Below, one piece after another: positions 1 to 6,567 of a stretch of 20,147 nt of DNA (positions within the stretch are counted from its first letter, which is position 1; each line of letters opens with the position of its first letter). The notes below the pieces were generated by a model. That model did not search any database, was not told the origin of the DNA, and saw only the letters and a program-made list of their open reading frames with translations. A program made the translations under genes and the position numbers. The stretch covers positions 1 through 20,147 of the forward strand of contig CAZAOZ010000060.1 in the NCBI GenBank assembly GCA_964486865.1. The letters are read 5' to 3'. The stretch comes from Ga0077527 sp964486865 (GTDB lineage Bacteria; Pseudomonadota; Gammaproteobacteria; Burkholderiales; SG8-41).

Positions 1-54
1 GCCAATCATGCCGATCCAGGGCGTTCTCCTCTGAAAAACGTTGGGACACTACTG
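1..54. other. Left edge, no supported gene
   Basis: A plus-strand frame starting at base 2 is open from the edge and ends in TGA at 32-34, which would give a C-terminus reading PIMPIQGVLL. It could be the tail of an upstream gene, but ten residues cannot identify it. On the minus strand a GAGGAG run lies upstream of an ATG at 9, but the spacing is long. Neither reading can be confirmed. Confidence 0.2.
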
Positions 55-223
55 AGAGCGTGTAACAAAATAGATTTTTGGTATAGCAAAGGTATCCCTC
101 ACCCTCGATCCCTCTCCCGAAGGGAGAGGGAGGAAAAGCCCTTCTCCCTCCGGGACAAGGGCACATTTGAAGCGGAGCAGAAGGGTGGGGATGAGGGAGA
201 TTTTTCATTTTGTTACACGCTCT
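55..223. repeat. MITE-like/REP-like palindromic element with 17-bp terminal inverted repeats
   Basis: The ends are perfect 17-bp inverted repeats: AGAGCGTGTAACAAAAT at 55-71 and its exact reverse complement at 207-223. The interior holds a perfect 9-bp hairpin (CCCTCTCCC at 110-118, loop GAA, GGGAGAGGG at 122-130). An outer imperfect pair, CCCTCACCCT-type at 96-105 and AGGGTGGGGATGAGGGA at 182-198, brackets the core. There is no room for a transposase, so it would be non-autonomous. No clear target duplication is visible. A related core with the same AGAGCG start lies at 15321-15391. It ends 25 bases before the first Bug gene and probably sits in that gene's leader or promoter region. Confidence 0.8.
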
Positions 224-248
224 AAATAAAAACATAACGGAGGCGTTA

Positions 249-1238
249 ATGATGACCAAGGGTCGATTCATCCAGGCGTTGGCGTTGTTTGCCGCGGCAG
301 TCGTGTACAGCGGCGCAAGTCTCTTTGCGCACGCGCAATCGTTTCCATCGAAACCGGTGCGCTTCATCGTGCCGTTCCCGCCCGGCGGCTCGGTCGATCC
401 GCTGGCGCGGCTGATCGGCGCCAAGCTCACCGCGGCATTGGGTCAGCAGTTCATCATCGACAACCGCACCGGCGGCTCCGGCACCATCGGTACCGCCATC
501 GCCGCCAAAGCCAATCCCGACGGTTACACCTATTTGTTCGTGTTCGACACGCATGCGGTGAATCCATTGCTGATTCCCAATCTGCCGTTCGACACGCTGA
601 AGGATCTCGCGCCGGTGATGCTGGTAGGACACGCACCGTACGCGATCGTCACCCAAACGGCGAAGCCGTACAAAACCATGACTGACGTGGTCAGGGCGGC
701 CAAGGCCAAACCCGATACGCTGACCTACGGCACCGTCGGTGCCGGCAGTCTCGGCCATCTGGCGCTGACCATGGCGCAGCAGGCCGGCGGCTTCCAGATT
801 GTGCATGTGCCGTACAAGGGCGGCGGGCCGATGACGGCTGCAATACTGGGCGGGCAGATCGAGATCGGCATCGGCTCCACCGCACTGGTGGCGCCCATCG
901 TGCGCGACAAACGCGTGCGTGCGCTGGCGACGACCGGGGACAAGCGCGCTTCGGCGCTGCCCGACGTGCCGACGCTGATCGAGGAGGGCTACAAAGGCGT
1001 TGCGGCGCATGCCTGGTGGGGCATATTCGCGCCGGCGCGCTCGCCGAAACCGATAATCGACAAATTCCACGCCGAAACCGTCAAGGCGCTGAACCAGCCG
1101 GACGTGCGCAGGCATCTCGTCGAGCAGCTCGGCATGGAACTCGTCATCAGCAGTCCGGCCGATCTGCAGAAGTGGACGGTGAACGAGTACACCCGCTGGG
1201 GGCGGGTGATCCGTGAAAACAATATCAAACCCGAGTAA
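249..1238 (+). CDS. Bug/TctC-family tripartite tricarboxylate receptor, first copy
   Basis: This is a periplasmic solute-binding protein of the TctC/Bug family, which captures small carboxylic acids or other metabolites for TctAB-type carriers or for sensing. The 329-residue length is typical. An N-terminal signal peptide is visible, with a likely cut after AHA (residue 29). Family motifs follow in order: KPVRFIVPFPPGGSVD near 34-49, DNRTGGSGTIG, NPDGYT, LPFDTLKDLAPV, HVPYKGGG, and RVRALATTGDKR...LPDVPTLIEEG. ATG 249 is chosen because GGAGG at 239-243 lies five bases upstream; a TTG at 210 would fall inside the inverted repeat and precede the signal peptide. The next receptor follows after 31 bases, so they are probably co-transcribed. 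The ligand cannot be read from the sequence. Confidence 0.93.
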   Translation: MMTKGRFIQALALFAAAVVYSGASLFAHAQSFPSKPVRFIVPFPPGGSVDPLARLIGAKLTAALGQQFIIDNRTGGSGTIGTAIAAKANPDGYTYLFVFDTHAVNPLLIPNLPFDTLKDLAPVMLVGHAPYAIVTQTAKPYKTMTDVVRAAKAKPDTLTYGTVGAGSLGHLALTMAQQAGGFQIVHVPYKGGGPMTAAILGGQIEIGIGSTALVAPIVRDKRVRALATTGDKRASALPDVPTLIEEGYKGVAAHAWWGIFAPARSPKPIIDKFHAETVKALNQPDVRRHLVEQLGMELVISSPADLQKWTVNEYTRWGRVIRENNIKPE

Positions 1239-1269
1239 GTCATATTGGGATTTTCGAGGAGAAACTAAA

Positions 1270-2238
1270 ATGAAAAATATCATCCGCATGATTTTGCTGG
1301 GGGGCATGCTGCTGGCCGGCGCGGTCTGGGCGCAGAACTATCCGGTCAGGACGGTGCGCATCATGGTCGGCTATACGCCGGGCGGCGGCGTGGACACCAC
1401 GGCGCGCATCATGGCGCAGGCGCTGACCGATCTGTGGGGCACCACGGTCATCGTGGAAAACCGTCCCAGTTCAGGAGGCAATCTCGCCACCGAGATCACC
1501 GCAAAAGCGGCGCCCGACGGCTACACCATGGTGTTGTGCAACATCGGGTCGCATGCCATCACGCCGGCGCGGTTTGCCGCCAAACTGACCTATGATCCGG
1601 TCGGCGATTTTGCGTTTCCGGTGATGATCGGCGGCGTGCCCAACGTGTTCATGGTGCATCCGGCGCTGCCGATCAGAACGCTGCAGCAGTACACCGATTA
1701 CGCGAAAAAACATCCGGGCAAACTGAACTTCGGCTCATCCGGCGTCGGCGCTTCGCCGCACCTGTCGATCGAATTGTGGAAGTCCATCAGCGGCATCAAC
1801 ATCGTGCATGTGCCGTACAAGGGCGCCGCCGCCGCGCTGACGGATGCCATCAGCGGACACGTGGAATCGTCGGTGGGCAATCTCGCCGGCGGGCCGCTGG
1901 CCGCGGTCAAGTCGGGGCGCGTGCGCGCGCTGGCGGTGACTTCAGGCGTGCGCACTCCGCAGTTGCCGAATGTGCCGACCTTCGCCGAGTCCGGCGTTCC
2001 CGGTTACGACGTCACCGGCTGGTACGGGCTGTGTACGCAGGCCAAGGTGCCGCAGCCGATACTCGACAAGCTCAACGCCGACGGCAACAAACTGCTCGCC
2101 GGGCCGCTGAAAAAACGCCTCGAGGATCAGGCAATCACCGTGGTGCCGGCAACGCCCGCGCAGTTCGCCGCGCATGTCAAAGCCGAAATTGCCAAGTGGA
2201 CCAAGGTCGTCAAGGATGCGAAGCTGGAAGGGGATTGA
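1270..2238 (+). CDS. Bug/TctC-family tripartite tricarboxylate receptor, second copy
   Basis: A second, divergent Bug receptor of 322 residues, directly downstream of the first. The signal peptide runs from MKNIIRM through a hydrophobic stretch and is probably cut after VWA (residue 21). Motifs include VRIMVGYTPGGGVDTTAR, VENRPSSGGNLA, APDGYTM, LTYDPVGDFAFPV, HVPYKGAAAALTD and LPNVPTFAESGVPG. ATG 1270 has a purine-rich GAGGAG about seven bases upstream; an in-frame start at 1213 would overlap the previous gene and add 19 residues before the signal. The glycine-rich binding loop differs from that of the first receptor (YTPGGGVD against FPPGGSVD), so the two may bind different ligands. The ThDP enzyme genes follow after 55 bases. 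Confidence 0.93.
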   Translation: MKNIIRMILLGGMLLAGAVWAQNYPVRTVRIMVGYTPGGGVDTTARIMAQALTDLWGTTVIVENRPSSGGNLATEITAKAAPDGYTMVLCNIGSHAITPARFAAKLTYDPVGDFAFPVMIGGVPNVFMVHPALPIRTLQQYTDYAKKHPGKLNFGSSGVGASPHLSIELWKSISGINIVHVPYKGAAAALTDAISGHVESSVGNLAGGPLAAVKSGRVRALAVTSGVRTPQLPNVPTFAESGVPGYDVTGWYGLCTQAKVPQPILDKLNADGNKLLAGPLKKRLEDQAITVVPATPAQFAAHVKAEIAKWTKVVKDAKLEGD

Positions 2239-2293
2239 TAGTCATAACGCCCGTAACGGGTTGATATTTTATTGAAATGACAGAGACGGCAAC

Positions 2294-2812
2294 ATGAACG
2301 ACGCATCCCGGGCGCACCTGAGCCCTGAAGTCATACTCGATCAGTTGAAACAGCACGGCGTGACGCATGTCGTCTGGCTGCCCGACAGCGAAACCAACTG
2401 GCTTTATCTGCTGATGAAGGCGGAGCCGTCGCTGACGCTGGTGGCGGTGCCGCGCGAAGGACTGGCCTGTCCGGTTGCCGCGGGACTGGCGGCCGGCGGC
2501 AAGGTGCCGGTGATCCTGATCCAGAACACCGGTCTGATGGAATCCGGTGATTCGATCCGCGGCTGGCTGTTCGGTCTCGACATCCCGGTGGTCATCATGG
2601 TCGGGTTGCGCGGCTGGACGCGGCACGGCGTCACGCAGGACACCGCCGCCGTGTTCACCGAGCCGTTTCTCAATGCGTTCCGCATCAATTATTACCTGGT
2701 CGAAAGCGACGCTGACGCGCAGCGCATCACGGTGGCTTTTGCCGAAGCCCGCAAGACCAGGCGGCCGGTCGCGGTGCTCGTCGGCGACGAGTATCACGGC
2801 TTCAACGCCTGA
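2294..2812 (+). CDS. ThDP-dependent decarboxylase, alpha (PYR-domain) subunit
   Basis: This 172-residue protein matches the N-terminal pyrimidine-binding (PYR) half of thiamine-diphosphate enzymes of the split ComD/ComE sulfopyruvate decarboxylase or phosphonopyruvate decarboxylase type. The conserved PREGLA segment carries the Glu (E55) expected to activate the cofactor. It is followed by a glycine/alanine-rich helix and VILIQNTGLMESGDSIRG, a signature of this group. No central FAD-like domain and no PP domain are present, so it needs the product of the next gene, nine bases downstream. The family decarboxylates 3-carbon 2-oxo acids bearing a sulfonate or phosphonate. The substrate here is unproven, and no other sulfonate or phosphonate genes are in the window. 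The neighbouring Bug receptors suggest a carboxylic acid route. Confidence 0.85.
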   Translation: MNDASRAHLSPEVILDQLKQHGVTHVVWLPDSETNWLYLLMKAEPSLTLVAVPREGLACPVAAGLAAGGKVPVILIQNTGLMESGDSIRGWLFGLDIPVVIMVGLRGWTRHGVTQDTAAVFTEPFLNAFRINYYLVESDADAQRITVAFAEARKTRRPVAVLVGDEYHGFNA

Positions 2813-2821
2813 GGAGGCGCG

Positions 2822-3409
2822 ATGTTTCACACTGCAGACATGCTCAGGGCGTTCCTGCCGCACCGCGGCGATGCCATCGTGGTGCCCGGACGCGGCGGCC
2901 GGCACTGGATCAAAATCAGCGACCAGCCCGGGCTGGACGTGCCGCTGGGCGATCCGGCGATGGGCGGCCACGCCGCGTTTGCGTTCGGCCTCGCGCTGGC
3001 GCTGCCGCAGCGGAAAATCGTGCTGTTCGATTCCGAGGGCGATGTGCAGATGGGTCTCGGCATTCTGCTGACCATTGCCGAGCACCGGCCGGCGAATTTT
3101 TATCACTTCATGCTCGACAACGAGTGTTACGCGACTACCGGCGGGCAGCCGGTGCCCAACGCGAAGAACGTTGCCTACGACCTGCTGGCGCGCGGTGCGG
3201 GTTATCCGCGGGCCCATGCGTTTGACGACCTCGGCGCGCTGACGGCGGCGCTGCCGGAAATCCTCGGCCAGCCGGGTCCGGTGTTCGTCGCCATGAAAGT
3301 GCATGCCGACGTCGAAAACAAGCCGATCACCCAGCGCACCAGGTGGCAGACCCGCAGCCGCCCGCAGATCATCCGCGATCTGCAGTTGAAACTCGGCCTG
3401 ACCGCATAG
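2822..3409 (+). CDS. ThDP-dependent decarboxylase, beta (PP-domain) subunit
   Basis: This 195-residue partner of the preceding alpha subunit carries the diphosphate-binding (PP) domain. The ThDP/Mg motif is seen as EGDVQMG (G73-D74) followed 26 residues later by LDN (N100), then YATTGGQP, which is typical of ComE-like proteins. The third residue of the usual GDG motif is Val, a tolerated but notable change. PLGDPAMGGHAAFAFGLALA is the usual substrate/cofactor loop and helix of this fold. A GGAGG lies directly between the alpha stop codon and this ATG, as expected for translational coupling and a stoichiometric heteromer. The N-terminal PGRGGRHW is not a motif I recognise. Sulfopyruvate or phosphonopyruvate decarboxylase activity is a family-level guess. 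Confidence 0.85.
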   Translation: MFHTADMLRAFLPHRGDAIVVPGRGGRHWIKISDQPGLDVPLGDPAMGGHAAFAFGLALALPQRKIVLFDSEGDVQMGLGILLTIAEHRPANFYHFMLDNECYATTGGQPVPNAKNVAYDLLARGAGYPRAHAFDDLGALTAALPEILGQPGPVFVAMKVHADVENKPITQRTRWQTRSRPQIIRDLQLKLGLTA

Positions 3410-3440
3410 CGGCGCCGCAGAAAATACAGGAAGCGACACC

Positions 3441-3950
3441 ATGAATGCAGACACGGCACGGATGCTGGCCCGTTATTGCCAGTGGTCGAACAAGGTCATG
3501 TTCGACGCCGTTGCGGCGCTGCCGGAAGGCGAGGCGCTGAAGCCCCGCGCATCATTGTTCAAAAACATGGTGCATACGCTCAATCACATCTATGTGATCG
3601 ACCGCATCTGGCAGGCGCATCTCGAAGGGCGCGATCACGGCTACGATGCGCGCAACACCAGGGATCATCCACCGCTGGCCGAGCTGCGCAGGCTGCAGCA
3701 GGACATGGACCAGTGGTATGTGGACTGGAGCGATGCGCAGACCGATGCGGCGCTCGCGGAAACCGTGAATTACACGCTGATCGGCGGCAATCAAGGCGCG
3801 ATGACCCGCGGCGAAATCCTGCTGCATGTGGTGATGCATGCCAGCTATCACCGCGGTTTTGTTGCCGACATGATTTATGACGTGCCGGGCTGCCGTCCCC
3901 CGACCATGGATTTGCCGGTGTACATGCGCGAAGGCCGTGCGGCAGTTTGA
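3441..3950 (+). CDS. DinB-family (DUF664-like) four-helix metal-binding protein
   Basis: This 169-residue protein has the DinB/YfiT fold signature. One metal-binding His lies in the HTLNHIYVIDRIW segment (H49, possibly also H45), and the H-x3-H pair in HVVMHASYHRGF supplies H133 and H137. Members range from damage-inducible proteins of unknown role to thiol-dependent S-transferases such as maleylpyruvate isomerases. The catabolic neighbourhood favours a transferase or isomerase role, but that is inference. The start has an AGGAAG about eight bases upstream, and the gene follows the beta subunit by 31 bases, so it is likely in the same transcript. There is no signal peptide, so it should be cytoplasmic. 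Confidence 0.85.
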   Translation: MNADTARMLARYCQWSNKVMFDAVAALPEGEALKPRASLFKNMVHTLNHIYVIDRIWQAHLEGRDHGYDARNTRDHPPLAELRRLQQDMDQWYVDWSDAQTDAALAETVNYTLIGGNQGAMTRGEILLHVVMHASYHRGFVADMIYDVPGCRPPTMDLPVYMREGRAAV

Positions 3951-3953
3951 CCG

Positions 3954-3996
3954 TGCGGCATCCCGCGCGTAGCATCGAACCATGCATGGTGCCGCA
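3954..3996. promoter_or_regulatory. Nested inverted repeat between DinB and CBS genes
   Basis: Just after the DinB-family stop codon, TGCGGCA (3954-3960) pairs with TGCCGCA (3990-3996), and a perfect 12-bp palindrome ACCATGCATGGT lies at 3979-3990. The arrangement could be an operator or a weak terminator. No U-tract follows, so a standard intrinsic terminator is not supported. Confidence 0.3.
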
Positions 3997-4021
3997 TCCG
4001 GCGCCAGCTGATTTTTGCAGT

Positions 4022-4054
4022 TAATCCTGTTTTCACAGGTAATCCTGTTTTCGC
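4022..4054. repeat. Tandem 15-bp direct repeat upstream of the CBS gene
   Basis: TAATCCTGTTTTCAC at 4022-4036 recurs as TAATCCTGTTTTCGC at 4040-4054, a period of 18 with one mismatch. CCTGT and ACAGG at 4026-4030 and 4035-4039 also form a small hairpin. It lies directly before the Shine-Dalgarno of the CBS-domain gene, where a paired operator would sit; a local duplication is the plainer explanation. Confidence 0.5.
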
Positions 4055-4068
4055 GAATGGAGGAGACC

Positions 4069-4503
4069 ATGACCGAACGCACAATCCGCGAAATCATCGC
4101 CGGCCAGGAACTGCTGATCGCGCCGTCCGGCATGACCGTGGCTGAAGCCGCGCGGCTGATGCGGCAACGCAATGTCGGCGCGATGATGGTGGTCGATGGC
4201 GACAAGCTTGCCGGCGTATTTACCGAGCGCGACGCACTGTTCCGCGTCGTGGCCGCCGGACTTGATGTCGCCAAGACTCCGCTCAGCATGGTGATGACCA
4301 AAAATCCGCAGTCCATCTCGCCGGAGCGCTCGTTCGTGCAGGCGCTGGCCATGATGCACGAAGGCCGCTACCGCCACCTGCCGGTGGTCGAGAACGGTCG
4401 CCCGGTCGGCATGGTTTCCGTGCGCGACGCCTTCGGGCCGGAACTCGAAGCCTTCGTTTACGAGATCCTGCGCCAGGAACAGGTCAGCCAGATTCTGGCG
4501 TAG
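4069..4503 (+). CDS. Tandem CBS-domain protein
   Basis: A 144-residue protein made almost entirely of two CBS domains, roughly residues 15-65 (TVAEAARLMRQRNVGAMMVV...GVFTERD) and 78-130 (SISPERSFVQALAMMHEGRYRHLPVVENGRPVGMVSVRD). Such stand-alone pairs form a Bateman module and usually bind AMP, ATP or other adenosyl ligands to report energy state. No catalytic domain is fused. ATG 4069 is chosen because GGAGGAG at 4059-4065 is well placed; an in-frame ATG at 4057 overlaps that site. Its stop codon TAG (4501-4503) directly abuts the reverse-strand stop codon of the next ORF, with no gap. It could regulate the preceding operon, but 118 bases separate them. Confidence 0.9.
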   Translation: MTERTIREIIAGQELLIAPSGMTVAEAARLMRQRNVGAMMVVDGDKLAGVFTERDALFRVVAAGLDVAKTPLSMVMTKNPQSISPERSFVQALAMMHEGRYRHLPVVENGRPVGMVSVRDAFGPELEAFVYEILRQEQVSQILA

Positions 4504-4662
4504 CTAATCCCAGGCCAGCAGTTCGCCCGACACCAGCCGGTTGTCGACAGCCTTGATGCCGGCAATACGGCGGATCGCGCGGTAGGCACGCTGCCCGTCC
4601 GTGGCGTGTTCGATGACGCCGGACAGTGTTACTTTTCCGGCTGCCTGCCAGTTGCGCATCAT
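4504..4662 (-). CDS. Very small BON-domain ORF, possibly a truncated remnant
   Basis: The 52-residue reading begins MMRNWQAAGKVTLSGVIEH, runs through a helix with RAYRAIRRIAG, and ends IKAVDNRLVSGELLAWD. This is the GxVTLSGxV ... A..A..I.GV..V.N.L pattern of a BON domain, which usually helps secreted or membrane proteins bind phospholipid. The first BON helix is missing and there is no signal peptide. It lies in the same frame as the MFS gene upstream: the MFS TGA (4671-4669) is followed by ACG, TTG and then ATG ATG. No good Shine-Dalgarno is visible. It could be a coupled mini-gene, a readthrough extension of the transporter, or a fragment of a lost gene; a remnant seems most likely. Confidence 0.55.
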   Translation of the reverse strand: MMRNWQAAGKVTLSGVIEHATDGQRAYRAIRRIAGIKAVDNRLVSGELLAWD

Positions 4663-4668
4663 CAACGT

Positions 4669-5790
4669 TCACCGCCGCGCGGCGAGCAGGCAGTACAGCG
4701 CCGCGGCCGCCGGCACGACCAGTGACGCGAAGGCGATGCCGTAGCTGCGCGTCAGCACGTACACGTTGGCGAAAATGATCGGCCCGATGAATTTGCCGAC
4801 GTTGGTGATCACCAGTGAGCCGCTGATGGCGAGGCTCACCTGTCCCTGGGGCGCGAGTCGCCCGACTTCCGCGAGGATCACGCCGGGCCAGCAGCCGGAA
4901 GTTGCGCCGAGCAGCGCGAACAGCACATAGACCGCAGGCAACGGCAGCGCCGGATCGAGCGCCAGCGCCGCGACCGTGGACAGCATCAGCGCGCCGGCAT
5001 TCCACGCCAGCACGCGCGCCGTGTCGCCGCCTGCACGATCGACGATCCAGCCGATCAGCACGCGCCCCCCGGCGCTGGCGATCTGCACGACGGTCAATAC
5101 GGTGCCGGCAACCATCAGGCTCATGTCGAGCGTGGCGACACAGGCGACCACGGCGAAGGTGGCTGCGCAGAACTGGATCCACGAGAAACAGGCGCCGGCA
5201 ATCGCAATCAGCCGCAATTGCGGGTCGCGCCATATCGCGCGGGCGCCGGCCAGCGGATTGGCGGTGACCGCCGGGGCGCTGCGGTCGCGATCGTCGTCCC
5301 AGTGGCGGCGGTTGCGCTGCATCAGCGCCACCACGCCGACGATCAGGACAGCGCTGACGATGATCGCCCAACGCCAGCCGGCATACACGGCAATCGCGGG
5401 GGAGAGCAGAGCCGCCAGCATCCCGCCGGCCGGAATGCCGGTCTGGTGCAGTGAAAATACGGTGCTGCGCTGTTCCGGCGGCGTAAAGCGCATCAGCAGA
5501 TGTGACGCCGACGGCGTGATCATGCCGTAGCCCAGGCCGATGACCAGAGAGCCGATCACCAGAAAAGCGCTCCATGGCGTCAGCAGGATCAGCATGCCGG
5601 TGGCGACCAGCACGTGGCCGAGTTGATTGGTGCGCGCCGCACCATAGCGGCGGCTGGTGTTGCCGAGCAGCGTCAGCGTGAACACCATGCCGATGCTGAC
5701 CAGGCTGATCTGGTAGCCGATCAGCGACGGGTCGAAACCGTAATCGCGCGCGACTTCCGGCGCCACGGCGGGCAGCACCAGCACCGCCAT
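4669..5790 (-). CDS. Major facilitator superfamily transporter
   Basis: This protein has about twelve hydrophobic segments and MFS features: LGNTSRRYGAARTNQLGHVLVATGM resembles the loop 2-3 motif, and the second half repeats it as GRVLIGWIVDRAGGD. A GLGYGMITPSASHLLMRF segment marks helix 4 and HQTGIPAGGMLAALL helix 5. It resembles CynX/NarK-like or metabolite:proton permeases, with the substrate unknown. The start is uncertain. The first ATG, at 5790, falls inside transmembrane helix 1, while hydrophobic coding sequence clearly continues upstream (PFLLLALLAGHTFAS). No ATG, GTG or TTG exists in frame there; the likely true start is a CTG near 5856 that overlaps the CMD stop codon, giving about 395 residues. 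It probably forms an operon with the CMD gene. Confidence 0.88.
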   Translation of the reverse strand: MAVLVLPAVAPEVARDYGFDPSLIGYQISLVSIGMVFTLTLLGNTSRRYGAARTNQLGHVLVATGMLILLTPWSAFLVIGSLVIGLGYGMITPSASHLLMRFTPPEQRSTVFSLHQTGIPAGGMLAALLSPAIAVYAGWRWAIIVSAVLIVGVVALMQRNRRHWDDDRDRSAPAVTANPLAGARAIWRDPQLRLIAIAGACFSWIQFCAATFAVVACVATLDMSLMVAGTVLTVVQIASAGGRVLIGWIVDRAGGDTARVLAWNAGALMLSTVAALALDPALPLPAVYVLFALLGATSGCWPGVILAEVGRLAPQGQVSLAISGSLVITNVGKFIGPIIFANVYVLTRSYGIAFASLVVPAAAALYCLLAARR

Positions 5791-5852
5791 CGAGGCGAAG
5801 GTGTGGCCTGCCAGCAGCGCCAGCAGCAGGAACGGCGATGCAGTGCGGCGGG

Positions 5853-6428
5853 TCAGTTTGGAAACCAGGGCAGCATCGGCGTTTTTCCCGGGGGCAGCGC
5901 CGTGCGCGCGACATTGAGGATCATCGCCAGCATCGCATAATAACCGGCGATCGCCAGCAGTTCGACCACGCCCTGTTCGCCGAACGTGTTTTTTGCGCGT
6001 TCGTAGGTCGCATCGCAGACGCTTTTGTTGTGCAGCGCCTCGGTCAGCATGTCGTACAGCGCTTTTTCATCTTCGGCCATGCCGGCGGGGCGGCGGCCTT
6101 CGGCGATGGCTGCGGCAATCGCCGGACTGAGGCCCGCTTTCATCGCATGATTGTGATGCGACTGCCATTCGTATTGCTGCGTCCAGTGCCGCGCCGCCAT
6201 CAGCGTCGCCATTTCGGCAATGCGGCGGTCGAGCGGGCAGCGGAAGCGCAGGTATTCGCCGACCTGCTGCACGGTGTGCGCGAGTCCGGGGCTGCGCAGC
6301 AGCGCGAGAAAAGGTCCGCGTACTTCGCCGCGCGGACCGGACGCAATCGCCGCGGCGACTTTTTTCTGTTCGTCGGTCCATTGTTCCGGCGGGATGCGCG
6401 GCAGGCGTTCGGGACGGGGCGTGGGCAT
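5853..6428 (-). CDS. Carboxymuconolactone decarboxylase (CMD)-family protein
   Basis: A 191-residue CMD/AhpD-fold protein. The core pattern is visible as LMAARHWTQQYEWQSHHNHAMKAGLSPAIAAAI near residues 77-109, including the conserved Glu/His region (E87, H91, H94). The redox CxxC of AhpD-like peroxidases is absent (only C64 and C138 are present), so this is not a peroxidase. It is closer to the decarboxylase-like branch that often sits beside degradation enzymes. ATG 6428 is chosen because GGAGA lies a few bases upstream on the minus strand; longer in-frame readings run into the divergent promoter region of the Bug gene. It likely leads the transcript containing the MFS transporter. Confidence 0.87.
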   Translation of the reverse strand: MPTPRPERLPRIPPEQWTDEQKKVAAAIASGPRGEVRGPFLALLRSPGLAHTVQQVGEYLRFRCPLDRRIAEMATLMAARHWTQQYEWQSHHNHAMKAGLSPAIAAAIAEGRRPAGMAEDEKALYDMLTEALHNKSVCDATYERAKNTFGEQGVVELLAIAGYYAMLAMILNVARTALPPGKTPMLPWFPN

Positions 6429-6524
6429 GGGATTCTCCAGGTCGCGTGAGGATTGCGGATCACGCAAGCATAGCGGGAATGCGTGCCGGTTGCGATTGTC
6501 TGCATGCTGAGGCGCATCGTCTGC

Positions 6525-6533
6525 TGGTATAGT
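6525..6533 (+). promoter_or_regulatory. Extended -10 promoter for the third Bug gene
   Basis: TGGTATAGT fits an extended -10 (TG-n-TATAAT, five of six in the hexamer). No strong -35 lies at the usual distance, which is normal for extended -10 promoters. Transcription would start near 6540, which favours translation from 6568/6571 and excludes the upstream in-frame GTG at 6532. Confidence 0.5.
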
Positions 6534-6567
6534 GCGGCCCAGTTTCATGACGGATCAAGCGGGGGAG

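Noticed and set aside
1..225. Plus-strand frame 1 open from the edge to 225
   Set aside because: It runs through the palindromic element, where CCCTC repeats give false open frames, and has no coding character.
2210..3454. Long minus-strand open frame (414 codons)
   Set aside because: It is antisense to the two ThDP subunit genes, whose motifs are intact. The translation is Arg/His/Gln-rich with no domain, which is what high-GC antisense frames give.
4484..5914. Minus-strand frame of 476 codons overlapping the MFS gene
   Set aside because: It is Arg/Ala/Gly-rich with no membrane segments; the other frame clearly encodes the MFS transporter.
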